Assembly: GCA_023055425.1 (NCBI GenBank)
Contig: JALGPY010000003.1
Location: forward strand, 51,445,891 to 51,509,890
DNA: 64,000 nucleotides
DNA from: Linanthus parryae
Lineage: Eukaryota; Streptophyta; Magnoliopsida; Ericales; Polemoniaceae
Direction of reading: 5' to 3'
The notes below the pieces were generated by a model that was given only the letters and a program-made list of their open reading frames with translations, did no database searches and was not told the origin of the DNA. This document shows positions 11,189 to 20,439 of the stretch, piece after piece. Numbering within the stretch: the first letter of the stretch is position 1; every line of letters starts with the position of its first letter. A program made the position numbers and the translations under genes.

Positions 11189-11913
11189 TAGGCTGCAACT
11201 TATACGGGCTGAACCCGAACAACTCGAGCCCGTCCCACACAAGAATAAGGTGTTGACACAATCTTTCATAATTTGGACGGACTAGAACATAATTCCCAAC
11301 CCGAATCGTAATTAGGGTCGAACTTGGGTACAAATATTACACGACAAACAAACCTGAATTGCCCGATTTATACAAGTGCGGCATATAAATATTATATTTG
11401 GGAATAATTACATAGCATTTTAGCATGAATATACTACTTTAGTTTAATATTAGCGATGTTTAAGAAAATGGTTCTTGAACTAAATGATTTCTTTTATTCA
11501 CCAATACTTATGATTCTCTCATGTTTCAAAAAAAATCATTTTGATACACCAAAATAGATAATATTTTTATTTCATTTAGTAGTATATAGCCATTTTTAGC
11601 CTTAAATAACAAGCTTTGAAATGCATACTGTCAATATCATTTTTATAATTAAGTTAATTTAATTCAAGGGGATACATTTTTTGAGGAGATTTCATTGGGA
11701 TAATTTTAATTGAGCTTGAAGTGATAACTAAATCAATATTTTAAGTTCAATGGGGTATCCTGAATTTAGCCCGAGCCCGATTTGATTTGTATGAATTTGG
11801 GCTTGGACGGGCTGACAATGCTCCTAACTCGGGCCATACTGCACTTGAGCAGCATCGACAGAACTCGAGCTAGGCCTGGACAGGGGTCTCAGTCCGCCTG
11901 AGTTGTAGCCCTA
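11189..11913. mobile_element. Non-autonomous hAT-type element
   Basis: A 725-bp element flanked by 8-bp near-identical direct repeats, tatcaata (11181-11188) and tatccata (11914-11921), the size expected for hAT. The left end reads taggctgcaact and the right end reverse-complements to tagggctacaact, followed on both sides by gggct/cggac-type sequence. The interior is AT-rich with no transposase coding capacity. Confidence 0.65.
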
Positions 11914-12310
11914 TATCCATAAGCTCAAATACGTTCCTTGCGGCGCTGGTGTTTACTTCTATCCCTAAAATCTATACGACTATGGTGATAATCGCATAAA
12001 TGAAGATGAAGTAGAGAGACATAGTGAGGGGAGAGAAAGAGGGGGAGGGGTGTCGTGTTTGGCGGAGAGAGGGTTAGGGCATGAGACATGGGTGGGGGTT
12101 TAGAAGCTTGATATAAGTTTATGTGCGCAGAGTAAGCATGTGTTCTTGACAAATGATAATCAAAAGAGGGAGAGAAAACACGACGTGAGGGTCTTTATGG
12201 CTGTGGTGGTTATTTTGAAAGTTTCCTCAACTTTTACAAAATGCTAATGCCTCTCTCAAAACTTATTCTGTCCAAAAAATAAGACGTGTGGATTTTATTT
12301 TTATTTTTTT
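11914..12310. other. Anonymous stretch left of the LINE
   Basis: Apart from a G/A-rich tract (about 12005-12090, repeated gagagagg) I see nothing functional. The right edge merges into the T-rich end at about 12296-12311, which is the poly(A) tail of the minus-strand LINE that follows. Confidence 0.35.
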
Positions 12311-12330
12311 GAGGAGAAAAGAGAATCTTA

Positions 12331-13198
12331 TTAATCAGGGTTAGTCATACCCAAAGAATCGTTTCGAACTACATCTTGAGCCCAAGTGGGCGTTTCTGCG
12401 TAAAAACTTGTGTCTCCCTCTGCTAAGCCTCTACTTGCGAAAAGATGGGCTGAGTTGTTTGCTTCTCTTTTAACATGCTTAACCTCCAGGACTTCAAAAT
12501 CCTTCATCAATCCTCTTCCTTTACTGACAAATTCCTTCAGCTCAGACAAAGAGTTAAACCCACTGATCCTTCCGCACATGCCATCTTTGAGGAGAGTCAC
12601 TGCTATCAAAGAATCTGATTCTAAAACCAGCTTGTTAATCTTCAATTCCTTCTCGAAAACCATTTCTTCGATCAAAGCAGCAAGTTCTGCTAGAAGAGGT
12701 GTTCGAATTTGGGGGATTCTACACATACGGCCCCCCACAAAATTGCCAGATTTGTTTCGAAGGATTATACCCAGACCCGTCGCAGTTCCAAAGTCCTTCC
12801 ATGCTGCATCTGTGTTTGCTTTCAAGAATCCGTCTGGAGGAGAAGACCACCTCAGCACTGAAGATGGAGGTGGCAGGCAATTCTCTTCAAACAAACCCCT
12901 GAACTTACACTCCTTGCACCACAAAGTTGTGTTAACCCCAGCGCTGCTATAGCCTCTGCCGTTAGCTCAATTCCTTCAAATATTCTTTTGTTTCGACTCC
13001 GCCAGATAGACCATATACCTGCAACAATTTTCTCACATTGGGAAGGTGGAGAGGATTCCAACTGATCAATAAGCCACTGTCTCAAAGGGGTCTTTTTCCT
13101 TTGCAAGAAATCAGCCCCCATAATGCATTCCCAGACCTTCTTTGACTTGTCACAGCTTGCGAATAAGTGTTCTTCATCTTCTGGATGCTTTTTATAAC
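12331..13198 (-). pseudogene. LINE copy 1: end of zf-RVT and RNase H domain
   Basis: At 12924-12331 a 197-residue frame reads as the RNase H-like domain (RVT_3) found at the C-terminus of plant LINE pol. It has an N-terminal Asp in FLKANTDAAWKDFG, LLAELAALIE for the second acidic position, LESDSLIAVTLLKDG for the third, and REANNSAHLFASRG for the fourth. Upstream on the strand (13198-12950) lies the end of the zinc-binding RT region (EDEEHLFASCDKSKKVW). The two are joined through a one-base frameshift near 12930. Truncated on its 5' side by the gypsy insertion. Confidence 0.8.
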
Positions 13199-13825
13199 TG
13201 TAGATACTGCTTTATGACATGGCAGATCTAGGCCACGTGGCAACCATCCAGCACACCATATTGTGCTCCACACACACAGGATCACCAGCCGAGCTGATCC
13301 ATGTGGGGGCTGCGAGACAGAGCCCTCGCATACCACTGCACGGGACTTGTAGGGACTTTGTGGTTTGGAGGCTAGAGTAAGCCCTGTCGCGTGCGAGCCA
13401 AGCCCGCACGCGACCTTTAGTAACTGTTTTGAGAGATTTATGGCACGAGCTCCATAAACCCGGTCAATCCGGTCAAACCCGGTCAACCTCGTAACGGTTC
13501 CTGTATTCGCGCACCACGTGCTGTAACGGTCCCTATATGCTCGGACGAACGTGCCGTTATGGTTAAGCTAATTAAGCCGCCATCAATGGGCGCATTAACC
13601 ACACTACAACGGTCACGTTCTCCAGTATATATATATCGTTAACCTTTCCATACAAAGGAGGAACACACTGCTATACGCGGAAGCTCTGCCAAACCTCTGT
13701 CTCTCTCTCAGACATTGCTACTGACTTACTCTCTCCCTACACACACCCCTATTCTTCCTGTGCGATCCCTGATCCACTACGCACGGTGTACACGGAGGTC
13801 TCCCTGCCGGAATCTCTTGTGCACA
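13199..13825 (+). repeat. 5' LTR of the Tat-lineage element
   Basis: Runs from tgtagatactgc to cttgtgcaca (TG...CA ends). By direct reading it matches the 3' LTR over all 627 positions except 13502. Open frames on its minus strand are by-products and recur identically in the 3' LTR. Confidence 0.97.
13626..13636 (+). promoter_or_regulatory. Probable TATA element of the LTR promoter
   Basis: An 11-bp alternating tatatatatat tract 190-200 bp before the LTR end, followed by CT-rich leader sequence. This is the expected position for the U3 promoter. An identical tract lies in the 3' LTR near 28231-28241. Confidence 0.6.
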
Positions 13826-13828
13826 TTT

Positions 13829-13845
13829 TGGTGAACCCGACGTGA
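13829..13845 (+). other. Primer binding site, apparently tRNA-Trp
   Basis: Three bases after the 5' LTR comes TGGTGAACCCGACGTGA. Its complement matches, as I recall it, the 3' end of plant nuclear tRNA-Trp (acceptor strand CGGGTTC, discriminator A, then CCA). It is clearly not the initiator-Met site (TGGTATCAGAGC) most common in plant LTR elements. Confidence 0.65.
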
Positions 13846-13866
13846 AACTTACCAGCAAAAGCAACC

Positions 13867-16479
13867 ATGTCTCAGGAGGACGATGTCAGCAACCGATCGC
13901 CTTCCACCGAAACTCCCTCGGGAGACGAGGCCCGCCGTACTCCGACGACTCCCGGCGAGGCGCCAACTTTAGAGTCTTTGGACGCCACTGTCCAAAGTCA
14001 GGCAAAAGCTCTCAAGTCTCAATCTGCGCAGTTAGAACGGATCTTGGCCGTTCTGGGCACTCTTGCGCCAAATCCTCCACCGATCACCGCTATCCCTCAG
14101 GGAGGAGGAACCCCTACCGCTCCAGGATTGGGAGTGTCGGCCACGCCTCCCAACTCTCATCTGCAAACTCCACCGTCAGCCACGCAGCTGCCTTCGGTCC
14201 AAGGGTCGACGGCACAAATGCTACCCCCTGCTGCTCACGCCTCTCAGCCCCCGGCTTTGGCGTCCAACCCAGCTCTGCAGTACACTCTGCCTCCACCAGC
14301 GACAATCTGGGGAAACGCGGGTAGTCAATACACTCCCAATCCTCCGGCGGCATATGTGTCGCCACCGCCTACGGCAACCCCTCCGCCAACTACCGAGGGA
14401 AGCATTCCAGAATGCATGACGTCTTTGCAGAAGCGCGTGGACTCCATCCTGGCTCATCAGTCGTTCGCGGATACCATCATCCCGAAGCTAGACAACGATC
14501 CACCCATTCAACGAGAGATCTATCTCATGCCTAACCCGGCGGGGTACAAGGCTCCCAAATGGGATAAGTTCGAGGACGTCAATGGAAACGCCCATGAGCA
14601 TGTCATGCGTTTCATCGATGTCATGGGTCCATACGGAGCCGATCCCAAGCTGCTGATGCGAGAATTCCCAAAAACTCTTGGGAATGTAGCATACAAATGG
14701 TACCGAACATTGGAGGCCGGATCTGTGAAGACTTGGGACGACATGGTCCAGAAGTTCTATACCAAGTTCTTCCAGATGGAAGAAAAGGTGACGATGATCC
14801 ATCTCTCACGGATGTATCAGAAACGCGAGGAAGATGGAATCACTTTCATCAAGAAATTCAGAGCGAAATCCTTGGAGTGCAAGGATCCAATGCTCGAAAG
14901 CCGGCTCGTAGAGATATGCCTGCAGTGCATGCGAGATGAATACAAAAGCATGCTGATCAATTTGCAAACACCTACGTTTTCAAAGCTCATCGAATGCACG
15001 ATGAACATCGAGCCCATTGTCGAGAGACAGAGAAAGAAGAGCGCTCCAGAACGACCTGCGAGCGGCACCACCTACAAGATCGGCAGATTTGGCTACAAGC
15101 GGGGACGCGAAGCTGAGGTCAATACAGTTTCGCCCCAGAAGCAAGCAAAAGTTACAAACTTCGACGCACCGCCTCTGCCATGCTCGGTGGAGGAAGCGAG
15201 CGATCTCTGCAGACAGTGGCGCAAGGACGGCGTCCTGCCACCGCTCGAGAAAGCACCCTCCAAGGAGATGACGAGGGACCCTAAGTGGTGCGAGTACCAC
15301 AGCAAGGTCATGCACCCCACAGCCGAGTGCAAGAAGCTCAGATTCGCGTTCGATCAGAAGATGAAGAACGGCGAACTCATCGTCAGCGACCACCGGAAGG
15401 ATGTGCGCAACAACCCGCTGCCTGCCCATACAGATTCGGGCTCAAAGGGCAAAGAGGTCGCCATGATCTCGATAGTGGACTTGGAAGAAGTCGCAGAGGA
15501 TGGTCTGCCCATCATTGCTGAAGTCCATGAAGATGAAGACTACAGCATGGACACGGAAGATGAGCGTGCCGACCGCGTAAAAGGGTCGCATGGCTTCGAC
15601 AAATTCTTCAACGAGATGAACTTCTCCGAAAAATGCCGAACGGATATGACAAAAGCAATCTTAAGGGTAGCAGAGGACTACGAGGAGGACCTCGTGGTCT
15701 CCAACGGGAAAGTCGTCAGGGCGTCCCGTTCCACAGAAAAGATTATGACCTTTTCTGCCAGCGACAAGAAGACAGATGCGAGCCATCAGAGGCCCCTGTA
15801 CGTGACCGCCATCATCAACGGCGTCGAATTCAAGCGAGCATTCGTTGATGGAGGAGCAGCGGTCAATGTTGTTCCACTCCACACACTGAAGCTAGCAGGG
15901 ATCCCCGAGCACAAGGTAGTCAAGCGTCCATCCCCGCTGGTGGGATTCGGAAGCGATTCTAGAATGACGATCGGATGGATCCGCCTGGGCGTTCAGATCG
16001 GTAAAATCAAGTGCTCGGCGAAGTTCTATGTCATAGACGCGAACACCACATATCACATGATCATAGGTCGGGCCTGGATTCATCGCTTTGACGCAATCCC
16101 TTCGACGGCTCACCAGGTGATGAAAGCTATCTGGAACGACAGGATTGTCGAGATACCGGCCTCAACTAACCCGTTCAACTTGGACGAAGCACATCTCAGC
16201 GAAGCGGTGTGGTTCACCGAGATGGCGGACGAGCAAACACCCGGACCATTCAACCCTACTCCTTTACCTCTCTGGGAGGACATCAAGGACCAGTCACCTG
16301 CGGGCGTGATGGTGACAAGGGGAGATGCCAAGGAAAAGCCGCCTACACACGAAGAGGCGCCGCGCATCGCATATCATCGGAAGAATGTGTACACTCTGAA
16401 GAGGATCGCAAAGCATGACCCCGAGGGTAAGGAGATAGAGAGCTTCTACGCCAACGGGAAGAAATGCTATCGCATATGA
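13867..16479 (+). CDS. Gag-protease polyprotein of the Tat-lineage element (870 aa)
   Basis: Gag forms the cytoplasmic virus-like particle and the protease matures it. Residues about 25-180 are Pro/Ser/Thr/Gln-rich. A retrotransposon gag domain follows (about 215-385; FPKTLGNVAYKWYRTLEAGS, then FRAKSLECKDPMLESRLVEI). A Cys/His cluster, WCEYHSKVMHPTAECKKL (about 475-492), replaces the classical CCHC knuckle, as in other Tat elements. A retropepsin domain spans about 635-760 with the catalytic Asp in FVDGGAAVNVVP (D661, a DGG variant of D-S/T-G) and IIGRAWIHRFDAIPS near its end. The frame stops at a single UGA (16477-16479). The downstream pol frame is the same frame and open immediately after the stop. 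Start: first Met, 21 bp after the primer site. Confidence 0.93.
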   Translation: MSQEDDVSNRSPSTETPSGDEARRTPTTPGEAPTLESLDATVQSQAKALKSQSAQLERILAVLGTLAPNPPPITAIPQGGGTPTAPGLGVSATPPNSHLQTPPSATQLPSVQGSTAQMLPPAAHASQPPALASNPALQYTLPPPATIWGNAGSQYTPNPPAAYVSPPPTATPPPTTEGSIPECMTSLQKRVDSILAHQSFADTIIPKLDNDPPIQREIYLMPNPAGYKAPKWDKFEDVNGNAHEHVMRFIDVMGPYGADPKLLMREFPKTLGNVAYKWYRTLEAGSVKTWDDMVQKFYTKFFQMEEKVTMIHLSRMYQKREEDGITFIKKFRAKSLECKDPMLESRLVEICLQCMRDEYKSMLINLQTPTFSKLIECTMNIEPIVERQRKKSAPERPASGTTYKIGRFGYKRGREAEVNTVSPQKQAKVTNFDAPPLPCSVEEASDLCRQWRKDGVLPPLEKAPSKEMTRDPKWCEYHSKVMHPTAECKKLRFAFDQKMKNGELIVSDHRKDVRNNPLPAHTDSGSKGKEVAMISIVDLEEVAEDGLPIIAEVHEDEDYSMDTEDERADRVKGSHGFDKFFNEMNFSEKCRTDMTKAILRVAEDYEEDLVVSNGKVVRASRSTEKIMTFSASDKKTDASHQRPLYVTAIINGVEFKRAFVDGGAAVNVVPLHTLKLAGIPEHKVVKRPSPLVGFGSDSRMTIGWIRLGVQIGKIKCSAKFYVIDANTTYHMIIGRAWIHRFDAIPSTAHQVMKAIWNDRIVEIPASTNPFNLDEAHLSEAVWFTEMADEQTPGPFNPTPLPLWEDIKDQSPAGVMVTRGDAKEKPPTHEEAPRIAYHRKNVYTLKRIAKHDPEGKEIESFYANGKKCYRI

Positions 16480-19400
16480 AGGTGCGCGGGGACGTCCTCA
16501 CACGGGCATGGGGATGTCCCTGGGCAAATCAATCAAATCGAGCAAGTTGCGCTGACAGAAGAGCCAACACAGGGCACTCCAGACGAGAAACTCAAAGAGG
16601 CGCCCGAATGCATGGAAGACAGGCCAAGACCACAAAAGCAAGAGCTAAAGGAAGTGTTCCTCAGCCCGAACGAGGAAAAGAAAAGGCCAGTCTTCCTGAG
16701 TGCGGACCTCACAAGCGAAGAGGAACAAGGACTGCTGCAGCTCCTAACTGAATACAAGGACGTGTTCGCATGGGAATATGATGAGATGCCAGGTCTGGAC
16801 ACGAGCATCACCATGCACCGTTTAGACATCATCCCAGGGTCTAAACCGGTCAAGCAAAGCACCAGAAGCTTCAGGCCAGAGCTCAACGTGAAGATCAAGC
16901 AGGAGATTGTCAAACTCCTAGACGCCAAGTTCATAGAGCCAAATCACCATCCCACATGGTTGGCCAACATCGTGCCGGTGGTGAAGAAGAACGGACAGCT
17001 CCGCATCTGCGTGGACTTCCGAGATCTCAATCGCTTCTGCCCTAAGGACGATTTCCCACTGCCTAACATTGATTTGCTCATTGATTCAACGGCAGGCCAT
17101 CGCATGTTCAGTTTCATGGACGGCTTCAGCGGGTACAATCAAATCAAGATGGATCCCGAAGATGCAAGGAAAACTGCATTCATCACTCCCGTGGGGGTAT
17201 TCAACTACACGGTAATGCCATTCGGTCTTAAGAACGCAGGCGCAACCTATCAGCGGGCCATGATGGCTCTATTCCACGACATGATGCACAAAGAAGTGGA
17301 ATTCTATGTGGATGACCTGGTAGTCAAATCCAAGCATGAAGCAGATCACCTTGCAGACCTGCGAAAGGTGTTCAACAGATGCAGGAGCTTTCAACTAAAA
17401 ATGAACCCCATGAAATGCGCATTCGGCGTGACCTCGGGGAAGTTTTTGGGATGCGTAGTCCATCGCCAAGGGATCGATCCTGACCCTGCGAAAGTGTCAG
17501 CCATCACCAGCATGACGCCACCTCACAACCAAAGTACCTTGAAAACATTCTTGGGAAAATTGTCATATCTGCGGAGATTCATCCCAGCAATCGCCGAAAT
17601 CACATGCTGTTTCAGCACTCTTCTCAAGAAGGACGCCGCGTACAACTGGGCTCCTGATCACGAAGCCGCATTCGAAAAGCTAAAGGAGCTACTCACATCA
17701 ACAAAGATAATGATCGCGCCTCAACTGGGATCACCGCTTCTGCTATACCTTACATCGACAAGGAAATCTATAGGAGCACTCTTGGCTCAGGTGTATGAAG
17801 GCCAAGAGAGGCCCATCTATTACATCTCCCGCATTGTGCAGCCCGCTGAATCAAGGTACACAGACATCGAACGTCATTGCCTTGCTTTATTCTTCGTGAT
17901 AGAGAAGTTGAGACACTATTTTGCATCGCACAAAGTAGTGGTGGTCACCAAAAGCGACCCCATAAGATACCTGCTAACTCACACTACTCCGGGCGGGAGA
18001 TTGGCGAAATGGTACATGACCATCTCTCAATACGATATCACATGCGTGAAACCAAGAGCGATCAAGTCGCAGGCGGTAGCAGATCTGTTGGCACAGTTTC
18101 CCGACAACAGTCACGAACCTGTGATCGAGGAAGAGCTCGAAGGCCCTGAAATCTACGCGATCGACGTGCCCTATTGGACCCTCCACTTCGACGGTTCGTC
18201 AACCAGAAAAGGCGGAGGCATCGGGATAGTCTTGACAAAGCCAGACGGGGAAGTCATACAGATGTCCGCAAAACTCAACTTCGCAGTCACGAACAACGAG
18301 GCGGAATACGAGGCTCTTATCGCGGGGCTCCGTGCGGCGAAAGCTTTGGAAGTGAGCAACTTAACAGTCATGGGAGATTCCAAACTGATTGTTAAGCAGG
18401 CCTCGGGCGAATATGGTTTAAAGGAGATCAACCTCCTGCCATACCGCACCCTAGTGCAAAAGCTGATGCAGCAATTCTGCGACGTGAAATACGAGCACAA
18501 GCCCCGAGCGGACAACAGGCATGCAGACGCCTTAGCAACTCTAGGATCTAAGGTCAGCATAGACAAATGCCCCGCGAGGATTTCCATCGAAGTGCGAACG
18601 TCGTCGGCATTAACAGAAGATGTGTGCGACGACGAACACATGGATGACGCAGACTGGCGAAAAGCAATCCTGCAAGCTATTGCGAAAGGCACCAGCAGCG
18701 AAAGTTGGGCACTCACGAAAGGATACTGCATCCACGACAACACCCTTTACTACAGGGGTCCTGGAGGAATACTCATGCGATGTGTCTCCGAGCAAGAGGG
18801 ACAACAGCTGTTAGAAAAGATTCACCAACACGCTTGCGGAGAAAGCGAGGTGTCAATCTACAGGAAAGCTCAGAGATATGGCATTCATTGGCCAAGCATG
18901 TCAACAGCTGCAGCCCTGATACAAGGGAAGTGCGAAAGTTGCGCACTAATCAAAGATTCTCTACTCATCGCTCTAACCGATGACGACACAGACTGGAGAA
19001 AGCCATTGTTCGAATTCCTCACCCAGGGCACCGTACCCGAATCGAGAAAGGAAGCCGACAAATTGAAGAGGAAAGCTTCTCGATACATGGTTCAGGAAAA
19101 CCTGCTTTGGCGAAAAGGTCACGAGGGTAACTTGCTGCGATGCCTAGACGACAGGGAAGCACAAGAAGTCATGGACCTTTCTCATCAGGTGGAACACCAG
19201 GGAGGTGCGAAATTATGCAGACAACTCCTCTCAATCGGATACTTCTGGCCCACGATGGAAGTCGATTGCCGCACCAAGGTGCGACGCTGCCAAGAATGCC
19301 AATTCAAAGGGAACCTAGTGCACGCTCCCGCCGTGGATCTACATGCATTAGGGACGCCATGGCCATTTCACACATGGGCTTTGGACTTCATTGGCCCCAT

Positions 19401-20217
19401 CCGACCAACGTCACATGGGAACCATTTCATTCTCACTGCAACCGGGCTGTTCACCAAATGGGTGGAAGCAATACCACTGAAGACGGCAAACGCGCTGGCT
19501 GTGGTTAACTTCATCCAGGAAAACATCGTATGCAGGTTCGGAATCCCAAATACTATTCTTTCAGATAACGGTACTCCTTTTGTTAATCGTCAGGTAGCTA
19601 CGAAACTCACGGAGTACAACATCAGGCAGATATGCTCTACCCCTTATTATCCAAAGGGAAACGGACAAGCCGAAGCGACTAACAAAACGCTGTTGAGAAT
19701 TCTGAGCAAAATGGTCGCAGATGACCACAAGAAGTGGGCCGACTCTCTTAACATAGCTCTGTGGGCCTACAGAACTTCTCCAAGGACACCCACAGGGGCC
19801 TCGCCATTTCTACTATGTTATGGGGCCGAAGCTGTAGTACCTGCGGAGGTCAGAGTTAATTCGGCAAGGCTGGCCTTCCATGCACTCTATGAAAACCAAC
19901 GCGATCATGATTTAGTCTTGCTGGAAGAAAAGCGAGAACAAGCCAAAAGGACTAACAAGCGGTACCAAGAAAGAATCGCTCGCGCCTATAACAAGACAGT
20001 CCAGCGACGGGATTTCGCAGTTGGCGACCTGGTCTTGCGCGCATCTGACCAGTGCATGCGAGAAGCAACTCACCCAAAGTTCGCAGCTAATTGGGAAGGA
20101 CCCTTCGAAGTCACAGAAGTCTTCGATAGCGGCTTATGCAGCATACGAAGGTTGCACGGCACAACCTCAACTCCAAGCTCAGTCAACATGCGCTGGATCA
20201 AGAAGTACTATCCTTGA
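16480..20217 (+). CDS. Pol polyprotein: RT, two RNase H domains, integrase
   Basis: Lies in the same frame as gag-protease, separated only by one UGA; the first internal Met is at 16612, and residues below count from it. RT (about 95-300): RICVDFRDLN, MPFGLKNAGATYQRAM and FYVDDLVVKS with D234-D235 intact. First RNase H (about 355-500) has lost its leading Asp (LLYLTSTRKSIGALLAQ). A second, archaeal-type RNase H follows with D527 (HFDGSS), E565 (NNEAEYEAL), D589 (GDSKLIV) and D639 (RHADALA). A zinc domain occurs twice: about 678-780 is degenerate (H738, E744 for the second His, C774/C777) and about 788-900 is intact (H858, H862, C893, C896). Integrase core: D925, D985, E1021 (DX35E). The C-terminal SH3-like region ends NMRWIKKYYP. 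Pol would be translated only by readthrough, or the UGA is a disabling mutation. Confidence 0.93.
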   Translation, partial: RCAGTSSHGHGDVPGQINQIEQVALTEEPTQGTPDEKLKEAPECMEDRPRPQKQELKEVFLSPNEEKKRPVFLSADLTSEEEQGLLQLLTEYKDVFAWEYDEMPGLDTSITMHRLDIIPGSKPVKQSTRSFRPELNVKIKQEIVKLLDAKFIEPNHHPTWLANIVPVVKKNGQLRICVDFRDLNRFCPKDDFPLPNIDLLIDSTAGHRMFSFMDGFSGYNQIKMDPEDARKTAFITPVGVFNYTVMPFGLKNAGATYQRAMMALFHDMMHKEVEFYVDDLVVKSKHEADHLADLRKVFNRCRSFQLKMNPMKCAFGVTSGKFLGCVVHRQGIDPDPAKVSAITSMTPPHNQSTLKTFLGKLSYLRRFIPAIAEITCCFSTLLKKDAAYNWAPDHEAAFEKLKELLTSTKIMIAPQLGSPLLLYLTSTRKSIGALLAQVYEGQERPIYYISRIVQPAESRYTDIERHCLALFFVIEKLRHYFASHKVVVVTKSDPIRYLLTHTTPGGRLAKWYMTISQYDITCVKPRAIKSQAVADLLAQFPDNSHEPVIEEELEGPEIYAIDVPYWTLHFDGSSTRKGGGIGIVLTKPDGEVIQMSAKLNFAVTNNEAEYEALIAGLRAAKALEVSNLTVMGDSKLIVKQASGEYGLKEINLLPYRTLVQKLMQQFCDVKYEHKPRADNRHADALATLGSKVSIDKCPARISIEVRTSSALTEDVCDDEHMDDADWRKAILQAIAKGTSSESWALTKGYCIHDNTLYYRGPGGILMRCVSEQEGQQLLEKIHQHACGESEVSIYRKAQRYGIHWPSMSTAAALIQGKCESCALIKDSLLIALTDDDTDWRKPLFEFLTQGTVPESRKEADKLKRKASRYMVQENLLWRKGHEGNLLRCLDDREAQEVMDLSHQVEHQGGAKLCRQLLSIGYFWPTMEVDCRTKVRRCQECQFKGNLVHAPAVDLHALGTPWPFHTWALDFIGPIRPTSHGNHFILTATGLFTKWVEAIPLKTANALAVVNFIQENIVCRFGIPNTILSDNGTPFVNRQVATKLTEYNIRQICSTPYYPKGNGQAEATNKTLLRILSKMVADDHKKWADSLNIALWAYRTSPRTPTGASPFLLCYGAEAVVPAEVRVNSARLAFHALYENQRDHDLVLLEEKREQAKRTNKRYQERIARAYNKTVQRRDFAVGDLVLRASDQCMREATHPKFAANWEGPFEVTEVFDSGLCSIRRLHGTTSTPSSVNMRWIKKYYP

Positions 20218-20280
20218 CTTCTCTTATTTCATATGTTTTATGATAACGTTGCTTAGTGTCTCATGTGGCTACGATTGACG

Positions 20281-20365
20281 CAATCTCCTCTCCCATATGA
20301 GAGGATTGTAATCCTATTTCTCCCATATGAGAATGTTATAATAAAAGAATTCTCCCAAATGAGAA
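20281..20365 (+). repeat. Three tandem copies of a tctcccatatgaga motif
   Basis: Just after the pol stop, the motif occurs as ctctcccatatgagagg, ttctcccatatgagaatg and attctcccaaatgagaag. Each contains a small inverted repeat (ctc...gag). It is distinct in sequence from the larger array that begins about 80 bp later. Function unknown. Confidence 0.6.
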
Positions 20366-20439
20366 GTTCATATTTCTAGCCGTTTATATTGCTCTATTTA
20401 ATTTGTTATTACTGTTAACAATGATTTATTCGCTGCAAT

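Noticed and set aside
13082..13486. Minus-strand open frame over the 5' LTR, also present at 27333-28091
   Set aside because: It lies in the LTR, is copied identically in both LTRs and has no domain; a by-product of LTR sequence.
13842..14457. Overlapping frames on both strands across the gag N-terminus
   Set aside because: GC- and Pro-rich gag coding sequence opens several shadow frames; only the 13867 frame carries gag and protease domains.
16480..20217. Possibility that the RT belongs to an integrated pararetrovirus
   Set aside because: Flanking LTRs, primer site, target duplication and a DDE integrase show an LTR retrotransposon; no movement or coat protein is present.
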